From positions 15,240,329 through 15,304,328 of the forward strand of contig NC_052677.1 in assembly GCF_016802725.1 (NCBI RefSeq): a DNA stretch of 64,000 bases, given 5' to 3'. Below are positions 54,524-64,000 of the stretch, piece after piece (within the stretch, counting starts at the first letter, position 1; every line of letters begins with the position of its first letter). The translations under genes and the position numbers were made by a program. A model generated the notes under the pieces. That model was not told the DNA's origin, ran no database searches, and saw only the letters and a program-made list of their open reading frames with translations. This DNA comes from Solenopsis invicta. Taxonomy: Eukaryota > Arthropoda > Insecta > Hymenoptera > Formicidae.

Positions 54524-54762
54524 ACATGGAAAGAACGGTTTTGCTGAAGTATCTGGAAATTTAACTAGATACAGATTTGGAAATAATTTTAATCAAAGTA
54601 ATTACGTAAGATGCTCAAACTGATTGCTAGAATGTTAAAATTTGTTGCAGCACTGCTCATCATGCTTGAACGTCCTTCACAATTATGGTCCAACAAAATT
54701 ATTTTTAGATCTGTGTCTGGCTGAGTTTTTAGGTACTTTAGCAAAATCGTTCTTTCCAGGCA
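54524..54762. mobile_element. Foldback MITE, family A, copy 2
   Basis: The terminal inverted repeats are about 65 bp. The left end begins ACATGGAAAGAACGGTTTTG and runs through CTAGATACAGATTTGGAAAT. The right end is its imperfect reverse complement, containing AAAATTATTTTTAGATCTG and ending GCAAAATCGTTCTTTCCAGG. The middle contains TGATTGCTAGAATGTTAAAA and GTTGCAGC, shared with the copies at 57.8 and 7.1 kb. No coding capacity. The superfamily cannot be assigned because I could not define a clear target-site duplication. Confidence 0.8.
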
Positions 54763-55377
54763 CATATTGTAATAGAAAACGGTAATTATGTGGCGCAACG
54801 AATATTATCGTTATTCCAGAGAGAAGTTACTTTCCTAATAGAAAACCACAAAAGTCAAGTTACAAAAGTAACTGTCTTTTTTACGTTTGAGCAAAAGTGG
54901 CGCGGATATGGTGCGAGAAAAAGGATAAGGGAAAGGAGTCGGGCGTTCCCAGAATTAATAAATGGATCTAAACAACGTACTCCTCAGCTCCCGCGGCGGT
55001 CATGACAAATAGCAGCCGCAGTCCATCTGCCACCGCGGTTAAGTTTGTTTCACGTATGCTGACCTCTCGGCTGACCTCGCGTTTGCCGTTCTACGAGCGC
55101 CGTTCTACGAGCCGTCCTCTCATGCCGCGGCGCGACGGCGGGCTATTTCACGCCAGCCACGTAGCGCAGGAGTGCATTCGTGCGCGCATGAAGGTTGTAC
55201 AGTCCGTAGGAACATAGTCACATGCCTGGCCGGCAGCACAGGCCGGCAGGTATGCGACATTGAGCCAAGGCCACCGTAGACTGCACCGGCAAACGGACGT
55301 TTATAAGCGCGGCGCACACCGAGCCTAGGGTACGCGTACATCCTCTCGGGACACGCGTAGACACGCGGCGTCTTCTC

Positions 55378-55408
55378 ATGTGCGTGCGTGCGTACGTGCG
55401 TGCACGCG
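55378..55408. repeat. TGCG/TACG imperfect tetranucleotide repeat
   Basis: Alternating purine-pyrimidine TGCG and TACG units, CpG-rich and of Z-DNA-prone type. Confidence 0.75.
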
Positions 55409-55685
55409 TACGGACATACGCCAGAGTTCGCGGGAATGTATATGCATGCCTGCGGGCGAGCCTCGTGCCCCGCAGGTGAATTCGCACATAAGTAGGTACG
55501 CGAGGGAGTCGTTCCGGGTGGTTGCGTGAGCGTGCACGGATGCGTGTGAAGTCTTTTTAACACCGCTTAACTCGCTGCCGAGAGCCGCGAACTCGATGAA
55601 AAACGGTTCTGATTTTCAATAGAGCTGAGGCGAACCCCAACTCTCTTTCTCTTTCCTTTCCTCCTTCTTTTCTTCATCCCTTCCT

Positions 55686-55689
<4 letters not shown>

Positions 55690-55735
<46 letters not shown>

Positions 55736-55740
55736 TCTTT
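55690..55740. repeat. CT dinucleotide microsatellite
   Basis: Pure CT run followed by CTTT units, inside a longer pyrimidine tract from 55640. Confidence 0.95.
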
Positions 55741-56626
55741 TTCTTATGATTAGGGTTACGTTCTAAAAAAAAACATTTTTTGATATTTAAAGGTATTTAG
55801 TTGGCGAACGGGTTGCGTGAGTGCATGACGATTGCACGGAATCTCTCGAACGCTGGGGAATTCGAAAATGTTTTTTTCTTTAGAAAATGATAATGATATA
55901 TCTCGGCATTCGATTTATTTCAAAGAGCATCTACATATGATAAAATTTTGTGAAAACAATTATGTTTTTATAATAGAGGAATAATAAAACATTATTATGT
56001 ATTAATACAACAGTAAAGTTAATGGACTAATGTATGTACAAATGTTATTGAAATAAGAGTGAACGCTTATTCTGATTCTCAAAAGAGAGAGAGCATATCA
56101 TCATAAATCATAAATAATTTATACATTAATTGATTGAACAATCATCCTAAATAAAACTATATAACAGGAATAAATTGTTGTAAAATTGCTTCATGTAATT
56201 AGCTTATAATGTAAACGAACAATCATGGATACATTAATCGCTGATTGTTGAAAATGTATTATGCTATTACAATAATGACATTTGTAATTGCCAATTGCAA
56301 CGTATGGGACTGCAAGATAACAAATTAGCAAATTACACGCTATTACGTGTCACTTTTGCATGTTGTACGCTCGTCAAGTAGTAAAGTCCGATGAATGCTC
56401 TCTCTACAGTCTGTGCATATTCGGCTTTCCCTACTGCAATTTCTCCTTCCTTGCCTGCGGTAGTTCTCGCTAAACGGGTTCGCCCTTCGCGGAACTAGGA
56501 ACGATGCTCTTAAATTGGTCACCATAGTGATATATAGGTTCGCCCAGATTGGTCGTATCTGCCAAACTCATCTCGCCCCTCTACTCTGCTCAAATTCTAA
56601 TGACTGCACGTTGTTGCGGGCTCGGC

Positions 56627-56656
56627 CAATTTAAGGATTCCCAATTTAAGGATTCC
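56627..56656. repeat. 15-bp tandem duplication
   Basis: CAATTTAAGGATTCC occurs twice without a mismatch. Confidence 0.9.
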
Positions 56657-57769
56657 TTAGCTGAATCTGTTTCGGCAATTCAAACTACATATACGATTAT
56701 TGCGTGCATTGACGGAGTATTCCTGTTGTCATTCTATTATCTCGCGAGCTCAATATTACGTAGCATTTCTGCATTAAGAGAGTATTGAATGCATTTCGCG
56801 TTGATTATCACCAACGAATTGGATAATCAAATCTAATCAGTTTCTTGATTATGAAGGTATGAGAGTAACGAAAAATTTTTAACTATGAAAAATTTTGCCG
56901 CATTCTTCTGGCTAATTTATACTTCAAATAAGAGAATTCACATATATTATCCAATAATTAATGTTCACTAAATTTCTTAGTTACTATTTTGGAATTGTTA
57001 GCCACTAAAAAAAAATTGACTTTACGATCGCGCGCAAGTATGCGGGCGCGATTAAGCGTCATAAAGCTGCCGCTGTCTGAGAGTTCATAATTCGGCTGAT
57101 AAATCAATCGCGCGCCTCGATAGGTTCGCCGAATGCAAGAGCGAAAGAGTTACGATGGCGTATCGTGGAATCTACGGACGCTCACTTGGAATTCACGGAG
57201 AAAACTAGAATAGCCCGAAGGGCCAGACATAGGGGCCCTATTATAGGCACCTATGCCGCCACTTAAAGCCCTGAACCGTGGACCGGATGGGAGAACCACC
57301 GGTACTAACCGCGGCTGCAACCGTTTTCGAGCACTTTTTGTGTCTAGGGTTGGACCGTAACGTTCACTCGGACGCTTCGTCCCTCGTTAGTTCGTGCGAG
57401 GTCTCGTTAGAATTCACGGTAGACCGCACGGAAACGCACGGCGTCTTGCAAAAAATCTTTCCGACAACTAGAATTTTATAGTGTTTTACACATTAAACGA
57501 ACCGACACGCAAAACATACTCCGGTTTAGATTAATGTACTATTGTTATATAACTCTTTTGGATTATTTATGTGCATATAATACATATATAAAAATATCTT
57601 TTTCTCTTAACAATCTCAATCATTAATTTAATTACGCGATTAATAATTAAATTGTATTCACTTTTTTCTCCTAATATTAAAAAATAAAAAATAGCGTACA
57701 TGTTTCAAAATTAGATCATATATACATAGGTAATATAATTTGTTCCAAATTAATAAATGTGAATGTTGT

Positions 57770-58028
57770 ACGAAAAGAGTAGTTTTGCTAAACTATCTAA
57801 AACTTTGCTAGATACAGATTTGAAAATAATTTTTTGTTAGATCCTAAAAATAATTATGTAAGGCACTTGAGTTGTGATTGCTAGAGTGTCAAAATCTTTT
57901 GCAGCATATCATCATACTCGAGCGTCTTAATAATTATTTTGTGGATTCAACGAAATTATTTTCAGATTTGTGTCTAAATTTTATAACTAAATTTTTAGAC
58001 ATTTCAGCAAAATCATTCTTTCCATGTA
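57770..58028. mobile_element. Foldback MITE, family A, copy 3
   Basis: Same orientation and layout as the copy at 54.5 kb. The left end contains AGTTTTGCTAAACTATC and GCTAGATACAGATTTGAAAA. The right end contains AAATTATTTTCAGATTTGTG and ends GCAAAATCATTCTTTCCATG. The middle shares TGATTGCTAGAGTGTCAAAA, TTTTGCAGC and CTCGAGCGTCT. The copy is diverged from the other two, so the insertions are not recent. No open frame. Confidence 0.8.
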
Positions 58029-61000
58029 TCTAAAATAAATGTGACAAAATTTTTTTATAATTCCACATTTTCTGTCACGCACACTTGAGTAATGGAGATG
58101 CCGACGATTTGCTTTGATCACCTGATTGTTTAGTTAATGATAGCCGACAATTTTTACCGAATCTACCTGGCCCGCGAGCAACGGCAGAGGAGGGTACCAA
58201 ATTAGTGCTCCAAAACGTAATCATCAATCATAGTTAGCTTTTCGACCGTCTTAATCGTTCTCGAAAAAATTATAAATGGCGAATTTCGCGAACTGTGCGA
58301 ATCGATTGGCCGCGGCCGGAAATAATCCTATATATTTTTTTTAGGCCTTTAGCAGCAATATTCCTAAAGCGGCAAGGATACATTCTGTTCAAAGAGAAGT
58401 CGTGTATCATCTCAACAAGAAAAATCAAGAGCCCTTATAATGGGGCGCGGCATGATAATTTAGGGAATTAACGAGGTATCCCAATAAATCCAATGATTGA
58501 CGATTCCATTTAAATGGACGATTCCTTGGCGAGAAAGGTAAAGAAAGCCGAACGACGGAGATTAATCCTTTCTACGAGGGTTCCTCCGATCAATCGCTAA
58601 TAATCCCACTAATAATTCGCGATTAAGTTAAATCGAATCCAAAGAGTAGAAAAAGATCGAAGAAGGATATAAATAGTGAGAGTGTTTCTAATAAATCTTA
58701 TAAGGTTTAAATTCTCTTGTTATCTTTTTGCAAAGAACTTTAGCGAAATATTTTATTTCAATAAAAGAGTTAATCCAGTCTTTAAAATTTGCTTGAAAAA
58801 TTAATTTTAAAATTAAATCAATATTATTCAATTATTCAATTATTTAAAAAAAATTTAGTTAACTAATTTTTATTTACAATGCTCTTTATAACAGCGAATA
58901 AAAAACGAGCTGTAAATAGAATAATTAATCCATGAGATAATAAATACGAATTTTTTTCTCTAATTATATTTATATAAACTCTAATAATATTATTGCAAAA
59001 GATTTTTTGAATAAGTTTTGCAATAAAATATTATAAATAGCTCATTTTTCTGTAAAAAATGTTGGATAAAAGATCAACATTTAGTTTCTGTAAACTTTTA
59101 ACTTTTAATGCAATGTATTAGATCGCAATAAATTCATAATGCGTCTTAAAAAAAATTAATTAAGATCCATTAAAATTTATGAATGTTACAACGAAAGGCT
59201 GAAGCGTCGGGTCCAAAATACACACAGATGTAAATTGGGACGACTTTCCATAGATGTAGGTGAGAGGTTAAATCTAAAATTGCACGCGAGCTTTGTTATA
59301 AATGTATGTCCTTTCCTTTAGCGGTAATTTCCGAGAAGATTCCTCGGAATCATGAATCGGGCCACGGGACTTTCGCGGTCTCGAGAAAGCGCGATGAACA
59401 CGGTGCACAGACTTCCTCGACACAGCACGGCGCGATTTCCGCGAAACCGACGACCGACATGCGACGGCGTAGGATCGAGAACCATGTTCGTGCATCGTAA
59501 TCAGGGACACGCGCTCGAGCCGGAGACCTGCCTTTAACCCGGCGGGTTAAGTATAGTTTTGCCCACCCCTGTTCACCTCTTTCGCTCGCTGCGAGAGCGG
59601 CCGGCGCCCGTCGAATGATAGAAACGAGACCGCGGCACGAACAAGTCGCGGCCTTTCTCGGAAGTGGCGCGACCTTGGCCGGAAACGGTCGCATCCGATA
59701 TTACGCGCCGCGTTGCACGCACACCGTGCACCGCAGTTGCGACCTTGACTTCCGCGAGGTTTCTACTACGGCATGCTCGGTAGTTTTCCCGGGCCTCTAA
59801 CGAGCACACTTAAGAGAAATTAGCGTTCGTATAGTCTCCGCGGTATCGAAAAATCTCGCGATCGGAAGTTTTTTTTTTCCATGAGAAGTACAGTGCATGG
59901 CAAAACGCGGAGCAATTGGACGACAAAAAATCAGGGCAAACGCTTCAGCGCGGACTACTCTCCGATAATGACCTTCGGCTGAAATTAGTACCTGCGGATT
60001 TGTTCTTGCCATGACAAAGAGGAAGATCTACCTGACCGCAGGCGTTACGCCGCCGATGTCATTGATCCGGTAATACAAAGCGCTTTTCCGTCATCTGCGA
60101 GTAGTCTTGGAAATAATGAAAAATATGTATGATTGCAAATTGCGAGGAGAAAAATATAACTCTCGAAACACGGATTTAGAATACATTCTAATTAATTCAA
60201 TCAACAGCGCTAGTAATAACACTTATAATTTTTTATAATGTCATTTCTAAAAAATTAACTTGATTTATCAGATATATTTTAATTTTTACCTTAAAAATAA
60301 TTTTGGAAAGATTCAACGTCGTAGTCATGTCACTTCGTTTTTTTGTCGTTCTTGTTCGTTCGAGGAACGATTGTCACTCGTACCTGTCAGTACAGGATGA
60401 GCGTAGTACTACGGTCTATTTGTGCGTACTTATAAAGCAACGAGTTTAACGACGCTTTCTTCCTAGAGACAGATCGTTCGTTCTGGAAGTACAATCCGCG
60501 CGCGACTCGAGTAAACCGGGCCTTCCCTATTGTTAATTGCATGGAAGCAATTAGACGGCGTAAGCCACTAATCTAAGGCATCCGTCATTCGTGCGCATTA
60601 CGCTTTCAAAGGTTTAGAATTTCAACCAACCACGCGTAATGATCGATCGTTAAGTAACGGATGCAGAGGTGAAAATTCCTGCGAGCCATCCGGTGAGCAG
60701 CATCGCGTGCGAAAATAATTATCCGTCGATTCTAAACTCTGCCAAATCGCTTGATTAAATCTTTTGCTGTAATTAAGTAGCAAATTTACGTAAAACGGTA
60801 CATGCGTGCATCATTTTATGCATTATGGCCATAGTTACTTATTTTTTTTTGCGTGTAACCTCGATGTTTCAAATTAATTTCCATTTTAATCCGAGAATAG
60901 TGACCTAATTTGTTTTGCACAAACAATTATCCACTCTATATAATTAAAAATTATTTATGTATATGGACTCAATATTTTTTAAAACAAGAGAAATGAAAAA

Positions 61001-61069
61001 GAATGAATAAGAAATCTTGATCAGCAATTAAAACTACTGTAAAAATACTATGTAAAAAAATACTATAGA
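58029..61069. other. Gene-less: AT-rich with one CpG-rich block
   Basis: The CpG-rich block at 59270-60060 contains a 17-bp near-palindrome (TTAACCCGGCGGGTTAA, 59534-59550). AT-rich sequence lies on both sides. No exon recognised. Confidence 0.5.
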
Positions 61070-61114
61070 TTTTAACCAGAGAATAGTCACAAGGTGACTA
61101 TTCTCTGGTTAAAA
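61070..61114. repeat. Perfect 21-bp inverted repeat with 3-nt loop
   Basis: The arm 61070-61090 contains AACCAGAGAATAGTCAC and its exact complement lies at 61094-61114 around an AAG loop. It is set in AT-rich sequence. The tight loop favours cruciform or DNA-level formation or a tiny foldback insertion over a processed RNA. Confidence 0.85.
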
Positions 61115-62357
61115 ACTGCTATTACAAAATTCTTTTGCAATAAAAATTAAACGTGTTTTGAACGTAGCATCAGGAGAAAATAAATAATGTATATTCTGTT
61201 TTAATATTGAAAATTTTATATCGTATATTTAAAAATTCAAGATTTATATCTTTTTTTTATAACCTATCTTTTCATTTATTTTGTTCTTATTTTATTCTAA
61301 CATTTGAATATTATAATAGTGTAATTAGCAATATTCGGAGATTATATTTTACAATTGGTAAATTGATAAATTATAAGCAGTGACTTTCCTTCGAATACAT
61401 TAGATACATAAAATAAAATTATTTATCTAAAATGTTTAATACATGTTTAATACATGTATAGTAATAATAACTGCGTATAAGAGTAGATTGTAAATTAATA
61501 GTTAATAAATATATTGCATATTCGCAAAATAAATGAATATTCTCCACAGTACTTGCCATTATATTGCCTGACTAACTGAAACGTTGAGTCGAACAAGAGT
61601 GTACGCTCTGCGCGCGTGGGTTGAGTAAAAAGTAGGTGAAGGGTCGTTCCCAAGGAGCAGCGAGCGATTAAGCAACGCGTTTAACGAGGGTCAGGTGTGC
61701 CGGGACAATTATTATTACGGCGGCACCGGCGCTTGTGACTGAACGACATCGACGTGTGTACGTATATCGTTAGTCTATTATGCGTCATTGTGCGATCATG
61801 CACGCGCGGGCACGCCAATACGTCCTGCCCACTTGATTGGGGCTGAATCGGGTCGCAGGTTGCAACAGGTACAGAGCACAAAATAGTCGCGTCTAATCAT
61901 TTCAATACAATCGCAAATTATAAATAAATGATTGCAAAATTCTCTCTAAATATGATCGCAAGTTCAACGACGATTATCGATTGTCGTCCTAACTTCACCA
62001 TACCCCCTTGATTCAACTAATTACCGAGCACGAATAAAAATCATTCGTGCATCATTGAGATACGTGTACATAAGCGCGTGAGGAATACGCGTTTTATCAC
62101 GCATCGTTTATGTCTGGTTCCGCGCGGAATTACGCAATCGTTACGCGCCCGTGCAGGCATGCAGCGCGATGCGCATGCAATCAGTTATTAATATCGCCGC
62201 ATCGCGAGCGCGCGGCCGTAGACTCCCCTGTATTTTAAGGGGGTTAATACAACTGTATCGTTTATCAACGACAACCACAAATACGCCGAATGAAATACGG
62301 TCGGAGTAATAGCCGCCGTAAAAACCCCGAATGCCCCGTGGGCCCGATCGATAACGC

Positions 62358-62376
62358 CCACACATACACACACACA

Positions 62377-62419
<43 letters not shown>
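62358..62419. repeat. CA dinucleotide microsatellite
   Basis: CA run with two CATA interruptions near its 5' end. Confidence 0.97.
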
Positions 62420-62425
<6 letters not shown>

Positions 62426-63760
62426 GTCCGGTGTACGGACCCGCAACTTTCATTCCCCCGAGAGAAAGACTGAGGGGACCGATAATTCGCGCAAAAACCT
62501 CAGACCATAATTAAATCTATCTCTCGTGTATCGGTGACTTTAGATTTCACGTTCTTCGTGGCAATATTTCTGGGCGAGTGGCTTTTCATTTCGTAAACGT
62601 CCTCAGTCAAATTCATTTTGATAAAATCAATACAAATACAATCCAGATCATGCATATAGTTTCATTTGACACTTTTGGCATATCAGTGTGCCAAATAATT
62701 CCGAAAATCAGCGTAATCATAATAAATAGATATTTATCCATTATAGTAATTTTATACTAATTGTTATTATATTGTATGTAACAATCGATGTTGTTATAAA
62801 AATTTAAGATACTAGATCTTTTTCTCTTTAGCTGTTTAATTATTAAATTTATAAATCATATAATAAATTAGATTTTGATAATAAATTTTGTTTTAACTTT
62901 AATACAATTTTTTCTATTTTGTAGAAACTAAAAATCGGAAGAAATGTGGAAATTACGTCAAATATATCGCTTAAAATATACGTGCTACATAAGCAATGTA
63001 AAACGTGAAACAATAGGCATGTATTTGTTTCCCACCGAGCTCTTTAATTATTGAACTGACAAAGGCAATGGCAATTGTACTTAATGCCCTCAACCTGTCG
63101 CTAATTCCTTCGAAACGATTTCTATGGAATGACGTATCCGGAGTTAAAGTAAATTGACATTAAGAATCACGTGTAATGATAGCAGCAAGGACGTGCACCG
63201 ACGTCATCCTACATTACGACACTTCCTCCGCGCGCATATACAGGTACACCTTGGTCGATATCAAGTACAATGGACAAAAAAAATTACATAAGACGCAGGG
63301 CAAAGTAAACGAGCCCCATTGTCTTCTCCGCTGACCTTTCGTAGATGAGAAAAATCGCACAAACTATTGCACTCGAGGATATGTCAGCGGAGAAATTGCA
63401 ATGTCATGTTACTCACAGGACTGAAATTTCAGCAAGTGTCCTAGCTGAAATGTGAACGTGAGAGTATAATTACTTTATTCGAAGCTGACGAATCATAGGG
63501 GGCTACGAAATACAGAAAGATATTAAATTGAATAGGACGATTTCGTGGGCGACTGAGTTAAACATTTAATTCTATGAGCCAGAAGCATAATGGACGTTTG
63601 ATATCCTTATATATTATCAATAAGTATGCAGTAATAATTCCAGCGCAGATATTAAACATGGATATAACTTTACGCGAACTCTACCTTTTTTCGTTAACGC
63701 ATCATAAAACCGCATTCAATTAGGAATCAGACGTGCAATTTTATAATGTCGCGTAAATTT

Positions 63761-63790
63761 ATAAGTCGTAAATCCATAAGTCGTAAATCC
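63761..63790. repeat. 15-bp tandem duplication
   Basis: ATAAGTCGTAAATCC occurs twice without a mismatch. Confidence 0.95.
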
Positions 63791-63807
63791 GAAGCATTCT
63801 CTCTCAC

Positions 63808-63917
63808 TTGTGTCGTTTGGCCAGTTCCTGGCCATTCTTCAAGGTGATCATCTGAAAGTTTCGTTAATACGATTATACCGTCAAGGACAAACTCTGGAAA
63901 TGAGGCACTTTGTATTC
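63808..63917 (-). other. Weak candidate internal exon
   Basis: Read on the minus strand, an acceptor-like TTCAACAG precedes 63917 and a donor-like CAA/GTGAGA follows 63808. The 110-bp stretch between them is open in a frame with mixed composition (for example ASFPEFVLDGIIVL and DDHLEEWPG). I recognise no family, the pyrimidine tract before the acceptor is poor, and the frame stays open past both sites. It may be chance. Confidence 0.15.
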
Positions 63918-64000
63918 CTGTTGAATGAATCGCGCCAATGTCGACACGAAACAAAAATGCCGAATAAGCCAGGTGCGATGCGATCAAAAGTAATGGCATT

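Larger units (their letters stand above)
54763..57769. other. Gene-less: between foldback copies 2 and 3
   Basis: Holds a CpG-rich block (54890-55620) with TGCG repeats and the CT array, an AT-rich stretch (55870-56330), and a plus-strand frame at 56549-56788 with one hydrophobic segment that I could not identify. Confidence 0.5.
61115..64000. other. Gene-less to the end of the window
   Basis: AT-rich to 61560, CpG-rich at 61570-62470 with the CA array, AT-rich at 62600-63030, then moderate composition to the edge. An 11-bp duplication (GTTTAATACAT) lies near 61433. Confidence 0.5.

Noticed and set aside
55120..55563. 147-codon minus-strand frame rich in Thr, His and Arg
   Set aside because: Derived from TGCG/TACG repeats.
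59534..59550. TTAACCC..GGGTTAA near-palindrome, like joined piggyBac ends
   Set aside because: Only 17 bp with no element between; most likely a chance palindrome.
63360..63385. miR-92-like seed (TATTGCACTCG), also near 8210
   Set aside because: The rest of the mature sequence does not match and there is no pairing arm nearby.

Overview
The window looks like nuclear DNA of an insect, most likely a hymenopteran such as an ant or bee. This is an inference from composition and repeats, because no diagnostic gene is intact. CpG is abundant throughout. CpG-rich blocks of roughly 0.3-1.5 kb alternate with very AT-rich valleys, and microsatellites are frequent. There is no bacterial gene packing, no operon and no recognisable tRNA or rRNA gene. 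No complete protein-coding gene could be supported. The many open frames of 60-170 codons lie mostly in the CpG-rich blocks, overlap on both strands and encode no recognisable domain.

The one clear coding relic is at 18.17-18.78 kb: a broken kinesin-14 (KIFC1/Ncd-like) neck and motor fragment with frameshifts and stops. Two unrelated short tandem-repeat arrays (14-bp and about 29-bp units) lie immediately upstream of it. The rest reads as intergenic or long-intron sequence carrying small non-autonomous transposons. These are three diverged copies of one foldback family (about 7.1, 54.5 and 57.8 kb), a 462-bp element with piggyBac-type TTAA ends (39.93-40.39 kb), and a short mariner-like end (26.75 kb).

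The most unusual single structure is a nearly perfect 82-bp inverted repeat with a 17-nt loop at 40.513-40.693 kb, about 120 bp from the piggyBac-like element. Smaller hairpins sit at 25.8 and 61.1 kb. Two pairs of diverged non-coding duplications occur, at 1.3/1.6 kb and 11.35/13.15 kb.

Layout: 1-18 kb is alternating CpG-rich and AT-rich sequence with duplications and one foldback element. 18-19 kb holds the repeat arrays and the kinesin relic. 19-40 kb is gene-less with microsatellites, a purine-rich block at 24 kb and a candidate TATA promoter at 26.4 kb. 40-41 kb is the transposon and palindrome cluster. 44.2-45.9 kb is the most GC-rich block. 46-64 kb is again mostly AT-rich, with two foldback copies and long CA repeats. 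No gene pathway can be read from this window.
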